50,453 nucleotides of DNA from Hyphomicrobiales bacterium (GCA_019075925.1 JAGXAC010000002.1:1-50453); one strand, 5' to 3'. Shown: positions 32,498 to 41,863, counted from the stretch's first letter. A program made the numbers and translations. The notes: a model not told the origin generated them from the letters alone.

Positions 32498-33969
32498 TGA
32501 ACCCTTTCGCGCTGGTCTATCTGCTGGCGCATATGACGCCGGCATTGATCGGCTTCCTGGCGATGATTCTCTACAGCCATCTGTTGTCGCCGGCCGAATA
32601 CGGCGTGTACGTGATCGGGCTCAGCGGCGCCGGGGTGGTCTCGGCCATTTTCTTCACCTGGGTTCGCCTGTCGGTGTCGCGTTATCAGGCGCGGACGCCG
32701 GACGTCGACCTGCGCCACGTGGCGGCGATCGCCTATGCGGCCACCGCGCTGGTCATCTCCGTGGCGTCGCCGATCGCGATCCTGATCATTCGCCCGAACG
32801 TCAGTCTCGAGATTCTGGCCGGGAGCCTTTTCCTGTCGCTGACCTTGAGCGCGTTCGAGATCACCCAGGAATTCAGGCGCGCCAAGCTCAATCCGGCGCG
32901 CTTTGCGACGCTGGCCATTGTTCGCAGCACGCTCGGTTTGGGATTGGGGCTTGCCGCAATCTCGCTCGGCGGCGGCGGCGTCGGTTTGCTTCTCGGCGTC
33001 GCGGCGAGCTTTTTGATCGCCAACCTGGCGACGTATCTGCGCACTCTGGCGCGGGCGCAACGCCTTTATTCCAGCGAATACCTCATGCAATTCGCCCGTT
33101 ACGGGCTGCCCTTCTCGCTCGGCGCGATCACATTCGCTCTGCATAATTCGCTGGACCGCTTGGGCATCGCATACCTCCTGGGTGAGGCGGCAGCCGGCCA
33201 ATACGGTCTGGCCGCGGAAATGTCGCGGCAGCTTATCGGCATTCTTGGCGCCAGCGCGGCGTCGGCGATGGTTCCGATCGCCTTTCGCACCCTTGCCGAG
33301 TCCGGTCCCGCAGCGACCCGGGTTCGGCTGGCGGAAGGTGCCGAACTCATTCTTGCGCTGATTGTGCCGGTCGCCATTTGGCTGGCGATTGCCGGCAATG
33401 TTGTTGCTGGAACGCTGCTCGGCGCGCAATTTCAGTCCGCCGTCGCGATGGTTTTGCCGCTGCTCGCGCTTGGGCGCATGTGCGGCGCAGTCAATCAATT
33501 GTATCTCCAGGTCAGCTTCCAGCTCGCCGAAAAGCCGCTGCTTCAAGTTGTGCATGATACGCTGCTGCTTGTCGTCAACCTCGCGCTGCTGTTTCCACTG
33601 ACGCTGGTTTATGGATTAGCCGGCACGGCCGCTGCGGTATTGATCGCCGAAGCGTTCGGTATCCTCGTCGGCGTCCTGCTGTCGCGGCGAGCCTTCCGGC
33701 TGCCGTTCATCGGGGGAGCGGTAACGCGCGTATTCGCCGCGACCGTATTCATGGCGGTTGTCACCTATGCCGCCAAGACGGCGTTGGCCGGTCACGGCCC
33801 GGCGACGCTGGCGAGCGTGGCTCTGCTCGGCGGCGTCAGCTACGCCGGCGCCGCCATTCTTTTCAACGTTGCCGGTATCCGCGCGACGCTCGAGCTGTTG
33901 CTGCGCGGGAGCGGCTCGATCGAATCGGTTTTACCGGTGCGGCACAATCTGGGTGGCGAACAGCCATGA
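32494..33969 (+). CDS. Wzx-type polysaccharide flippase
   Basis: A 491-residue membrane protein with about 12-14 hydrophobic segments and the MOP-superfamily start (LAHMTPALIGFLAMILYSHLLSPAEYGVYV, here cited as GFLAMILYSHLLSPAEYGVY). It moves the lipid-linked repeat unit across the inner membrane for periplasmic polymerisation by the protein encoded at 24807. It overlaps both neighbours by four bases (ATGA), in the middle of the locus. Confidence 0.85.
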   Translation: MMNPFALVYLLAHMTPALIGFLAMILYSHLLSPAEYGVYVIGLSGAGVVSAIFFTWVRLSVSRYQARTPDVDLRHVAAIAYAATALVISVASPIAILIIRPNVSLEILAGSLFLSLTLSAFEITQEFRRAKLNPARFATLAIVRSTLGLGLGLAAISLGGGGVGLLLGVAASFLIANLATYLRTLARAQRLYSSEYLMQFARYGLPFSLGAITFALHNSLDRLGIAYLLGEAAAGQYGLAAEMSRQLIGILGASAASAMVPIAFRTLAESGPAATRVRLAEGAELILALIVPVAIWLAIAGNVVAGTLLGAQFQSAVAMVLPLLALGRMCGAVNQLYLQVSFQLAEKPLLQVVHDTLLLVVNLALLFPLTLVYGLAGTAAAVLIAEAFGILVGVLLSRRAFRLPFIGGAVTRVFAATVFMAVVTYAAKTALAGHGPATLASVALLGGVSYAGAAILFNVAGIRATLELLLRGSGSIESVLPVRHNLGGEQP

Positions 33970-35114
33970 ACCTGCCGCTGCCCGAAGAAGCCTTCCAGGC
34001 CAGCACCGCCCTGCCGGACGTGCCCGCCGCGCGTGGCAAACGGTTGTTCCTACTGACGCCGAGCGAGGAATCCTGCGCGGTCGAGATATTTACCCGGTCG
34101 CTGGTCGATACATTGCGCGCGCGTTATCCCGACGAAAGATACGAGCTCTTGCCGATCTCCAGCCACTGGCGCGACCTTCCGGTGGTTCTCGGCAAGATTC
34201 TCAACGCCGATCAGGTGATCTTCAATCTGCCCCTGGTGGCGTGGAAACGGCTATTGCTGACGCCATTGTTGATACTGCTGGCCGCGGCGCTGGCGCGGCG
34301 GCCGGTCAGCGTCTTTATGCATGAATGGTCGGGGCTCCACTGGCTGCGCCGGCTTGCGCTCGCTCCGATCGTGATGCTCAGCCGCACCATCATCGTGGTG
34401 TCGCCGTTCATTTCCGAACAGATTGCCAACAGCCGCTGGCTCATCGGTGCCGGAGCGAAGTGTCGCCTTGTGCCGCATCCGCCGACTATCCGCATGCCAC
34501 ATGAGCGCCGCGTCACCGAGCGGGTTCGACGGTTGCACGAGGCCACCAAAAATTGCGATGTCGTCATCGGCTGCTTCGGTTCGATCTACCGTGGCAAGGC
34601 GGCGACGGCGCTGCTCGACATCTGCAAGTACCTGCAAGGACGAGGTATCCGCGCCGCAATCGTATTTATCGGCAGCTTCACCAAGTCGCTCGATGGCTAT
34701 GAACAGGAATTCCGTTCGAAGGTATCCGCTCTCGGGATCGACGATCAGGTTATCGTCACCGGCTACATCCCGAGCGAAATCGAACTCTATACGCTGTTCG
34801 AGGAAATCGACGTTTTCCTGTTTCTGTTCCCGGAAGGCCTGACCGCACGCCGGTCGAGCGTGATCGCCTGTCTGCATTCCGATCGGCCGGTTGTGGTCAC
34901 CGCGCCCCACTCAACGACTGAATTTGCGCATCACGAAGGGTTCGCCAAGCTGATCCAGAACGGGGCGCTGTCGTTTATTCCCGCCGACGCCGACCTGCGC
35001 ACCATCGCCGATCGGCTTTTGGCGGTGGCGCGGCAGGACAAACGCGTCACCCCGGTCATCGACGACGACGCCTGGTGGAGCGCCGCAATGAATGCGGTAC
35101 GGGCGGCGTTCTGA
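33966..35114 (+). CDS. GT-B-fold (family 4-like) glycosyltransferase
   Basis: A 382-residue protein. The C-terminal half resembles GT4 enzymes: DVVIGCFGSIYRGKAATALL, VIVTGYIPSEIELYTLFEEIDVF (in parts) and the FLFPEGLTARRSSVIACL stretch, where the E-x7-E-like motif would bind the donor nucleotide. The N-terminal half includes hydrophobic patches (LLLTPLLILLAAALA) that could associate with the membrane. The sugar transferred is unknown. It is translationally coupled to the flippase gene. 36 bases separate it from the hydrolase gene. Confidence 0.75.
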   Translation: MNLPLPEEAFQASTALPDVPAARGKRLFLLTPSEESCAVEIFTRSLVDTLRARYPDERYELLPISSHWRDLPVVLGKILNADQVIFNLPLVAWKRLLLTPLLILLAAALARRPVSVFMHEWSGLHWLRRLALAPIVMLSRTIIVVSPFISEQIANSRWLIGAGAKCRLVPHPPTIRMPHERRVTERVRRLHEATKNCDVVIGCFGSIYRGKAATALLDICKYLQGRGIRAAIVFIGSFTKSLDGYEQEFRSKVSALGIDDQVIVTGYIPSEIELYTLFEEIDVFLFLFPEGLTARRSSVIACLHSDRPVVVTAPHSTTEFAHHEGFAKLIQNGALSFIPADADLRTIADRLLAVARQDKRVTPVIDDDAWWSAAMNAVRAAF

Positions 35115-35150
35115 TGTGCGGCGCCCGGTAAGCGCGGTACGGCGAGGATC

Positions 35151-36299
35151 ATGCCGCAGAACAAGCAGGCGACCGCAGCGCGTTTGACCCGGCGATCGGC
35201 CATTCTCGGGCTCGCCGGCACGGCGCTGGCTGGCGCCACGCTTCGCTCTCCACCCGGCGCACGGGCCGATTTCAACCTCGAACTCGAACCGCCGCTGCGG
35301 AGCCGCACGCGAGCTTCCGGGATCAGGTATGGGTGCGCCGGCGCCGCTCCGATTGTTCAACCGGATCGCATTTTGCTCGAAAAATTCGCGATCGAAGCAA
35401 ACATTTTTTCGCCGGAAGGCGCGCTGAAATGGATTCAAACCGAACCGCTGCCGGGCAAGTTCGACTTTGCCGAAGGCGACAGTATCGCAGCGTTCGCCGC
35501 GCGCAACGACATGCTCATGCATGGGCACACGCTGGTCTGGTACACGGCTAATCCGGACTGGGTGGCCAACCTGAGAACCGGCCAAGCGGCACAAGCGGCG
35601 CTAGAGCGCCACATCAACGTCGAGGTTTCGCATTATCGGCGAAAAATCTGGGCTTGGGACGTCGTCAACGAGGCGATTGAGCCAGACGACCGTCTCGCCG
35701 AGGACTATCGCGATTCGGTCTGGCTTCGCTGCCTTGGCGCCGGCTATATCGATCTTGCGTTCCGTCTCACCCGCGCGGTCGATCCGCAGGTGCCATTGTG
35801 CTTGAGCGAATACGGCATCGAATATGTGGGACCGAAACCGCGGCGGCGCCGCGCCGCGCTGCTCGCCCTGTTACGCAAACTGCGCGAGCAAAATACGCCG
35901 GTTGATTGCCTGTCCCTGCAGTCTCACCTTGAAGCGCATCAAACGTTCGATCGAGCAGAGCTCACCGGTTTTTTGCGCGAGGTCGTCAAGCTCGGCTACC
36001 ACTTGATGATCACCGAACTTGACGTCAACGACTGTCGAATCGGCGGCAGCCCGGATCAGCGCGACCGGGCCACCGCCCGTCATCTCGCCGAGTATCTCGA
36101 CATCGTGTTCGCCGTGGCAAAGCCGCTCTCGATCGCGACGTGGGGTTTGAGCGACCGCTCGACCTGGCTGAGGCAATATTGGAAGCGCGCCGACGGTTCG
36201 CCATTGCGGCCGTTGCCGCTCGACGCCGATCTCAAGCGCAAGCCGATGTGGGCGGTGCTGGCCCGATATCTAGCGGGACAGGAGCGACAACCGACCTAA
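35151..36299 (+). CDS. Tat-exported family 10 glycoside hydrolase (endo-beta-1,4-xylanase-like)
   Basis: A 382-residue secreted enzyme. The N-terminus has a twin-arginine signal (LTRRSAILGLAGTALAGATL). The GH10 barrel shows HGHTLVWY (H124, H126), WAWDVVNEAIE with acid/base E174, and MITELDVND with nucleophile E289. GH10 enzymes cut beta-1,4 xylan or related backbones. In an exopolysaccharide locus it may trim or release the locus's own polymer, a role known for hydrolases in such loci; diet-type xylan use has no other support here. It follows the GT-B gene closely on the same strand. Confidence 0.88.
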   Translation: MPQNKQATAARLTRRSAILGLAGTALAGATLRSPPGARADFNLELEPPLRSRTRASGIRYGCAGAAPIVQPDRILLEKFAIEANIFSPEGALKWIQTEPLPGKFDFAEGDSIAAFAARNDMLMHGHTLVWYTANPDWVANLRTGQAAQAALERHINVEVSHYRRKIWAWDVVNEAIEPDDRLAEDYRDSVWLRCLGAGYIDLAFRLTRAVDPQVPLCLSEYGIEYVGPKPRRRRAALLALLRKLREQNTPVDCLSLQSHLEAHQTFDRAELTGFLREVVKLGYHLMITELDVNDCRIGGSPDQRDRATARHLAEYLDIVFAVAKPLSIATWGLSDRSTWLRQYWKRADGSPLRPLPLDADLKRKPMWAVLARYLAGQERQPT

Positions 36300-36508
36300 G
36301 AGAGACACGCTGGGCGCGGGGATTTCGGCGGTCAATTCCACGCCGTTTAACCGTTAATTGAAAGCAATCGCCCAATATCGTCATCGGTTTGCGTGCGGAC
36401 CATCGGTAGCGTTAACGCCGGCTATTCCGGCCGGACCTTCGGGCCGCTTCTATATTGGATTGGTGAGGCGGCCAAAAGCGAAACCAACGATCGGCAAAGT
36501 CGCAAAGA

Positions 36509-38371
36509 ATGTACGAGACTGTCGACAATCGAGCTAACACTCGCATCACATTGTCCGCGGAAACTCGGCAAAAATTCCGCGAACTCGCGGCTACCGTTGA
36601 AGCGCGCAGCCTGATGGTTTGGGGGGAGCATTGTTCAGAATGCACCTTTCCGACCTGCTACGCCTCCTGCGCGTTCTATACGCCGCGGCGCGATGGTCAT
36701 TGTCGGAGGTTTGCCGACGGGGTCGAGCAGGGAAAGATCGGCCACGTCGCACTGGGCCGGATCCGCTTTCGCCGCTGGGCCAAACTGGAGGGCGCGGGTC
36801 CCGTGCGTCTCTTCTCTCGCAGAAATGCCCTTGCACGCGAATGGCTCGACCGACTGGTTTCCTCATCGATCATCAGGTTCTCGCCATCGCAGACGCTTTA
36901 TTCGCGCCTGAACCGCTACTGGAATCAGTTTAAAGCAGCCACCGCCGCGTCGACGTCGGGTCGAATAGATGCATTCGTCGCCGAAGCTTGGCTTGCGTCC
37001 GGTCCACCGATCCCGCTGACCGTCACCTTCTTGCCGATAGACGACAAACAGCGAGGCTTGTTTCAGTCGCGCTTTGATTTGCGTGCCGGTTACAACCGCT
37101 TCGTGCTGCCCTACGCGGAAATCTCGGCGCACGTCGATTTGAGCGAGCGATTTCTCGTTCAGATCGAACCGATCGGAGACGCCGTCGGGCGCGAGGTCGT
37201 TTTCGGCCTGATCGATTTCGTCCGCTTCACTGCCGGGACCGATGCGACGATCGCGGATCGTGGGCGACCCGAAGCCGCAGCGCCGGGCATGCGTACCGTG
37301 GCCTTGCGCCCCCGCACCGCCAAGTGTGTCGTGTGGGATCTCGACGAAACGATCTGGCGCGGCACATTGGCGGAAGACGGACGCGAAGGATTGATGCTCA
37401 GTCCAGCCACGCTCGCGGCGGTGGTCGAGCTTGACCGGCGCGGCATTCTTCAATCGATCGCCAGCAAAAATGACCCCGACGCGGCGCTTGCGGCGCTGCA
37501 GGCCTTCGGCATTCGCGACTATTTCCTGTTCCCGCAAATCGGCTGGGGACCGAAGAGCGCCGGCATCCGGCAGATTGCGGAGAAGCTCGACATCGGCCTC
37601 GATACGTTCGTGTTCATCGACGACCAGGCATTCGAGCGCGGCGAAGTCGGCGAGACCCTTCCGGAAGTGACGGTACTGCCGCACACCGACATTCCAAATT
37701 TGCTCACCGGCCCGCTATTCGACGTACCGGCGACCCCGGAAAGCGCCAAGCGCCGTGCTCTGTATCAGATCGAGGAGCGCCGTCAGGCGACCTTCGCCAA
37801 CTCCGATACCGATTATGTCACCTTTCTGCGCGGTTGCCGCATCCGCTTGGAGATCTCGGATTTGTCGCCGGCGCACCGCGAGCGGGCATACGAGCTTTCA
37901 CAGCGCACCAATCAGCTTAACGTCTCGGGCACCAGATATTCGCGCGAGGACATCGAAAAGCTGATGAACCCCTCCGCCGGGCATCAAGCGTTTCTCCTTC
38001 GCTGCGAAGACCGCTTCGGCGATTACGGTATCGTCGGGATGTGCGTGATCGATCGCCAAACGGCGCGCGTGCAGTCGTTCATGATGAGTTGCCGCGTGCA
38101 ACGCAAGCGGGTGGAGCAATCGTTCTTTGCGTGGCTGGCAAAGGAATTGCGCGCCATTAACCCCGGCAGCACCATCGAAATCAGCCATCGGCGTACGGAG
38201 CGCAACCAGGCCGTGGTCAAGATGCTCGAGCAGCTCGGCTTCGAATATCGCCCATCAAGCGATACCACCGGTACCTTCGCCCGGCCGCTCACCGTTCCGA
38301 TCGCCGAGGACGACGTGGTCGAAGTCGTTGATCTGACTGCGGCACGATCCTTGGAACTAACTCGGAGCTAA
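36509..38371 (+). CDS. FkbH-like HAD-IIIC protein with Cys-rich N-terminus
   Basis: A 620-residue protein. Residues about 270-420 are a HAD domain of the FkbH subfamily: CVVWDLDETIWRGTL (D277, D279), SKNDPDAALAAL and FIDDQAFERGEV. The C-terminal 180 residues form the GNAT-like domain normal for FkbH (RTNQLNVSG, FGDYGIVGM, SCRVQRKRVEQ). The first 70 residues carry five cysteines (C42, C45, C50, C54, C65) that may bind a metal. FkbH proteins load glyceryl or similar groups from 1,3-bisphosphoglycerate onto carriers; here a glyceryl or lactyl decoration is possible. The upstream gap of 209 bases contains several TTAAC motifs. A terminator follows. Confidence 0.8.
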   Translation: MYETVDNRANTRITLSAETRQKFRELAATVEARSLMVWGEHCSECTFPTCYASCAFYTPRRDGHCRRFADGVEQGKIGHVALGRIRFRRWAKLEGAGPVRLFSRRNALAREWLDRLVSSSIIRFSPSQTLYSRLNRYWNQFKAATAASTSGRIDAFVAEAWLASGPPIPLTVTFLPIDDKQRGLFQSRFDLRAGYNRFVLPYAEISAHVDLSERFLVQIEPIGDAVGREVVFGLIDFVRFTAGTDATIADRGRPEAAAPGMRTVALRPRTAKCVVWDLDETIWRGTLAEDGREGLMLSPATLAAVVELDRRGILQSIASKNDPDAALAALQAFGIRDYFLFPQIGWGPKSAGIRQIAEKLDIGLDTFVFIDDQAFERGEVGETLPEVTVLPHTDIPNLLTGPLFDVPATPESAKRRALYQIEERRQATFANSDTDYVTFLRGCRIRLEISDLSPAHRERAYELSQRTNQLNVSGTRYSREDIEKLMNPSAGHQAFLLRCEDRFGDYGIVGMCVIDRQTARVQSFMMSCRVQRKRVEQSFFAWLAKELRAINPGSTIEISHRRTERNQAVVKMLEQLGFEYRPSSDTTGTFARPLTVPIAEDDVVEVVDLTAARSLELTRS

Positions 38372-38445
38372 TCCTCCGAGCGGTCGCGGCAAAGCCCGAC
38401 CACGCGATTTCCTTCGATCCGATCGGAAAAAACATTTCGAATCCG

Positions 38446-38471
38446 AAGGGCGTCGAATCATCGACGCTCTT
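38446..38471 (+). terminator. Hairpin terminator after the FkbH-like gene
   Basis: AAGGGCGTCGA (38446-38456) and TCGACGCTCTT (38461-38471) form an 11-base stem, with one G-T pair, around ATCA. TTGTT follows. It lies 75 bases after the stop and closes the exopolysaccharide transcript. Confidence 0.6.
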
Positions 38472-38619
38472 TGTTAAGGTTTTCGCTGTTCCAAATATTT
38501 TTTGGCCGTTTCCGAGCATAGCCCGGTTCCATCAACTTTCAGCGACGCAAAAATCAGGAACTGATTAGTCACCCTTCGCGTTTGTCAATTTGGATGAACT
38601 GACTCCCGAAGGAGGATCT

Positions 38620-38886
38620 ATGAGAAAGCTCGCACTTGGGCTCGTCGCCGCAGGCGCGCTCGTAGCCGCAACGGCATTACCTGCCGCCGCACAGGTCGGC
38701 GTGTACGCCGGACCGGGCGGCATCGGCGTCGGGATTGGTCCCTTTGGCGCCGGCGTCGGCCCGGGGCCTTATTATTATGGCGGCCCCTACTACAATGGTT
38801 ATTACGACTACGCCGGTCCCGGCTACGTCGGCCCGGGCTGGTATGACGGCCATCACCGGTGGCATCACGGCCACTATCACCGCTAA
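38620..38886 (+). CDS. Secreted Gly/Tyr/Pro/His-rich small protein
   Basis: An 88-residue protein. The ATG at 38620 follows GGAGG at 38611-38615, which decides the start. A 24-residue signal peptide (MRKLALGLVAAGALVAATAL, PAAA) precedes a mature part made of Gly-, Tyr- and Pro-rich repeats and a His-rich tail (GHHRWHHGHYHR) that could bind metal. Such low-complexity secreted proteins are common in Bradyrhizobium-like genomes and have no known function. A strong terminator follows, so it is a single-gene transcript. The roughly 250 bases upstream are AT-richer and likely hold its promoter. Confidence 0.75.
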   Translation: MRKLALGLVAAGALVAATALPAAAQVGVYAGPGGIGVGIGPFGAGVGPGPYYYGGPYYNGYYDYAGPGYVGPGWYDGHHRWHHGHYHR

Positions 38887-38905
38887 ACCGGACTTCAAGA
38901 GCAAG

Positions 38906-38936
38906 AAAGGAAAGGCCCGAGCGGGCCTTTCCTTTT
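38906..38936 (+). terminator. Strong rho-independent terminator
   Basis: AAAGGAAAGGCCCG (38906-38919) pairs perfectly with CGGGCCTTTCCTTT (38922-38935) around a 2-base centre, and the downstream arm ends in TTTT. It closes the transcript of the small secreted protein. It is nearly symmetrical and might also work in the other direction. Confidence 0.85.
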
Positions 38937-39157
38937 GCTTTCGCTTCATACTTGACCGGCGACGCACGGACGCTGTTGCTTTACAGATCGCATCAGCGCG
39001 ATGCACTGTTGCCGGAAGCGCCGTTGCAAGTCGTTTGCCTCTGGAATAATGCAGGCGGTTGCTGGGACAAATCCGGCGAATTTTCGTGCGCAATTGAATC
39101 TCAGTTTGTGAGCGCGCCGCAAGCTCCTATCATGGACGGTGAACCGACTGCCTGAAC

Positions 39158-39179
39158 GGACTCGACAAAGATCGAGTCC
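39158..39179 (+). promoter_or_regulatory. Perfect hairpin upstream of the CoA ligase gene
   Basis: GGACTCGA (39158-39165) and TCGAGTCC (39172-39179) form an 8-base stem with a CAAAGA loop, 50 bases ahead of the ligase start. It has no T-run. It may be a regulator site or a leader structure. The remaining bases from 38937 to 39229 hold no gene that I can support. Confidence 0.4.
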
Positions 39180-39229
39180 CCGCCCGAACGCAGGCGCTGG
39201 CTCAGTCGGACGCGGGGGACGCGGCGCCG

Positions 39230-40813
39230 ATGCTTGACGATTTATTGGAACGCAGGCCGTATAACTCCGTTTCAGATTTCGTCGACGCCCCGGTGGCGCG
39301 CGGGATCAAGGACAAAGCCGCCTTCATCGATAGCGACCGCTCGCTGAGCTATAGCGAACTGCAGGCGAAAACCTGCCAGTTGGCAGACGCGTTGAAGCAG
39401 GTAGGGTTACGCCCTGAAGAGCGGCTGGCGCTCCTGCTCGACGACACGGTCGATTTTCCCATCGCGTTTTGGGGCGGCGTGCGCGCAGGCGTGGTCGTGC
39501 TGCCGCTCAACACCCTGCTCGCCGCCGATCAGTACGCCTACATTCTTGGCGACAGCCGTACGTCCGCCATTGTGATAGCCGCATCGCTCGCCAAATCGAT
39601 CATTCCAATTCTCGACCGGCTGCCGCGGCTACGCACCGTCATCCTGGTCGGTGCCGATGCGGAAATCCGCGCGGCCTTCTCCAGCCGCGACGTGCACGAT
39701 TTCAACGAGCTGGTGGCGCGAGGATCTCCCGCCGTGTTCGCGGCGCCGACTTTGTCCGACGAAGTGGCGTTCTGGATGTATACGTCCGGCTCGACCGGCG
39801 AGCCCAAGGGCGTCAAGCACGTCCACACCACGATGATGGCGGCGGCACGGCTGATGGGTCAACGCGTGATCGGTATTCGCGAAGACGACGTCGTGTTCTC
39901 GGCGGCGAAACTGTTTTTCTCCTACGGCATGGGCAACGCGATGGCGTTTCCGCTGTCGGTCGGCGCCACCTCCGTCCTGCTCGCCCAGCGCCCAACCCCG
40001 GATGCGATCTTTGAGGTCATGCGGCGGCACCGGCCGACCATTTTCTACGGCGTGCCGACGCTCTATGCCTCGCTGCTGGCGCACCGCGATATGCAGCGGG
40101 GCGCCGGGTCGGATCGCCTGCGGCTGACGATCTCCGCCGGCGAGGCGCTGCCCGCCCATCTCGGCGAGCGTTGGCGCGAGCGCGCCGGCGTCGATGTGCT
40201 CGACGGCATCGGCTCAACCGAAATGTTTCAGACTTTTTTGAGCAACCAGCCCGGCGACATTCGCCTCGGCACCACCGGCAGGGCGGTGCCCGGTTACGAA
40301 CTCAAGATCGTCGATGAGCACGGGAACGACGCGGCTGACGGCGAAATCGGCGAACTCGTGGTCCGCGGACACACAGCCGGCGAGGGTTATTGGAATCAGC
40401 GCGGCAAGAGCCGGCGCACGTTCGCCGGCGAATGGACCAATACGGGCGACAAATTCTACCGTGACGCCGACGGCTATTATCATTATTGCGGCCGCACCGA
40501 CGATATGTTCAAGGTCTCGGGCATGTGGGTATCGCCGTTCGAAGTCGAAGCCGTACTCACCTCGCATGAAGCCGTGCTGGAGGCCGCCGTCATCGGCAAA
40601 CAGGATGCGGACGGCCTGATCAAGCCGAAAGCGTTCGTCGTGTTGCGCGACGGCTATACGCTGAGCGACGGTTTGCTCGAGACTTTGCGGGTGCACGTCA
40701 AGGAAAACGCCGGACTATGGAAATATCCGCGCTGGATCGACATCCGGCCCGGTCTGCCGCGCACCGCGACCGGCAAAATCCAGCGCTTCAAATTGCGGGA
40801 ATTGGATCACTAG
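39230..40813 (+). CDS. Benzoate/4-hydroxybenzoate-CoA ligase
   Basis: A 527-residue acyl-CoA synthetase (ANL superfamily). It shows the AMP-binding motif YTSGSTGEPKGVKH, the aromatic-acid ligase stretch SAAKLFFSYGMGNAMAFPL, the IGSTEMFQTFLSN motif, TGDKFYRDADGYYHYCGRTDDM and the C-terminal catalytic lysine in PRTATGKIQRFKLRE. The FFSYGMGN and SNQPGD context is that of benzoate/4-hydroxybenzoate-CoA ligases (BadA/HbaA type). It activates the aromatic acid to its CoA ester in the cytoplasm with ATP. The convergent gene cluster encodes 4-hydroxybenzoyl-CoA reductase, so 4-hydroxybenzoate is the likely substrate. The genes end 30 bases apart. Confidence 0.88.
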   Translation: MLDDLLERRPYNSVSDFVDAPVARGIKDKAAFIDSDRSLSYSELQAKTCQLADALKQVGLRPEERLALLLDDTVDFPIAFWGGVRAGVVVLPLNTLLAADQYAYILGDSRTSAIVIAASLAKSIIPILDRLPRLRTVILVGADAEIRAAFSSRDVHDFNELVARGSPAVFAAPTLSDEVAFWMYTSGSTGEPKGVKHVHTTMMAAARLMGQRVIGIREDDVVFSAAKLFFSYGMGNAMAFPLSVGATSVLLAQRPTPDAIFEVMRRHRPTIFYGVPTLYASLLAHRDMQRGAGSDRLRLTISAGEALPAHLGERWRERAGVDVLDGIGSTEMFQTFLSNQPGDIRLGTTGRAVPGYELKIVDEHGNDAADGEIGELVVRGHTAGEGYWNQRGKSRRTFAGEWTNTGDKFYRDADGYYHYCGRTDDMFKVSGMWVSPFEVEAVLTSHEAVLEAAVIGKQDADGLIKPKAFVVLRDGYTLSDGLLETLRVHVKENAGLWKYPRWIDIRPGLPRTATGKIQRFKLRELDH

Positions 40814-40843
40814 TCAGACGCGGGCCCGGCTTCCCGCACGACG

Positions 40844-41863
40844 CTAGCCGCCTTCAAACAACCGCTGCACCAGACGGCGTGCCAGCACGCCAGCGACCCG
40901 GCGCCGATAGTGGCCGGGCGTGAATGTGGTCTTCATCGCCATGATCTGATCGCGCACCAGCGCGTCTAGGCCGGCAAATACCGGCGCGTCGAGAGGACCA
41001 CCGCAGAGCTTGTCGGTTCCGGCAAGACGCACCGGCCGCGGATTGGTGCCGGTGAAGGCGACCCGCAGATCGGCAAGTATGTCGCCGTCCCGCCGCAACG
41101 CCACCGCGACCCCGGTGACCGGATATTCGATCGAGCGTCGGATGCGGATCTTGTCATAGGCTGAACGCAGGCCGGGGCTGTTACGCGCCCGTACGGCGGT
41201 GACGATCTCGCTCGGCTGCAGCGATAAAAAGAATTTGCCGTCGCCGCGTGTTACCGTCACAGGTTCATTCTGCCGCGCATAGCCGATATAAAGCTCGGCG
41301 AGCGGAACGGTGCGTTTGCCGGATACTCCTGCGATGTCAATCTCGGCATCGAGCGTCAGCAGCGCCGGCGCGAGATCGCCGCTGAAGGTTGCGAAGCACA
41401 CGCCGCGGCTTTTCGGCGCGACGTGACAAATTTCGCCTGTGGTTTTCAGGCAGTGATGATTGGCCTGCCGCCACCATTCGCTTTGATTGTAGAAAATGCA
41501 GCGCGTATCGAGGGCGATGTTGCCGCCGACCGTTCCCATGTTGCGATGAGTCGGGCCGGCAATGTGACCGGCGGCCTGCGCCACAACCGGATAATTCTGC
41601 ATGACGCCGGAATGAGCGGCAACCTCGGATAGCGTGGCGGCAGCGCCGATCTCGAGCGCATGCGCGTCGGCCTCGATGGTACGCAACTCATCGACACCAT
41701 TGACGTCGATCAAGACCGGCGGTGCGACGATACCGCGCCGGATATTCACCATCAGATCGGTGCCGCCACCGAGAAGCCGGCTTGCCGGATGCGCCGCGCG
41801 CGCGTCGATCAGTTGCGCAAGCGTACGCGGACGGATGAGGTCGAACGGCGGGAGCGCTTCCAT
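40844..41863 (-). CDS. hcrB: 4-hydroxybenzoyl-CoA reductase, beta (FAD and 4Fe-4S) subunit
   Basis: A 339-residue FAD-binding subunit of the xanthine-oxidase family. The FAD motifs are LLGGGTDLMVNI and RNMGTVGGNIALD. An inserted loop carries C122, C138, C146 and C156 (RCIFYNQ, HHCLKTTGEICH, RGVCF), the extra 4Fe-4S cluster known only in 4-hydroxybenzoyl-CoA reductase among these enzymes. This makes the assignment firm and distinguishes it from CO dehydrogenase or xanthine dehydrogenase medium subunits. The cluster lets the enzyme run the reduction direction with low-potential electrons. The start touches the stop of hcrA. Confidence 0.93.
   Translation of the reverse strand: MEALPPFDLIRPRTLAQLIDARAAHPASRLLGGGTDLMVNIRRGIVAPPVLIDVNGVDELRTIEADAHALEIGAAATLSEVAAHSGVMQNYPVVAQAAGHIAGPTHRNMGTVGGNIALDTRCIFYNQSEWWRQANHHCLKTTGEICHVAPKSRGVCFATFSGDLAPALLTLDAEIDIAGVSGKRTVPLAELYIGYARQNEPVTVTRGDGKFFLSLQPSEIVTAVRARNSPGLRSAYDKIRIRRSIEYPVTGVAVALRRDGDILADLRVAFTGTNPRPVRLAGTDKLCGGPLDAPVFAGLDALVRDQIMAMKTTFTPGHYRRRVAGVLARRLVQRLFEGG

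Noticed and set aside
32380-33555. A 391-codon minus-strand frame rich in Arg, Gln and Asp
   Set aside because: It lies opposite the flippase and a glycosyltransferase and has the composition of a shadow frame.
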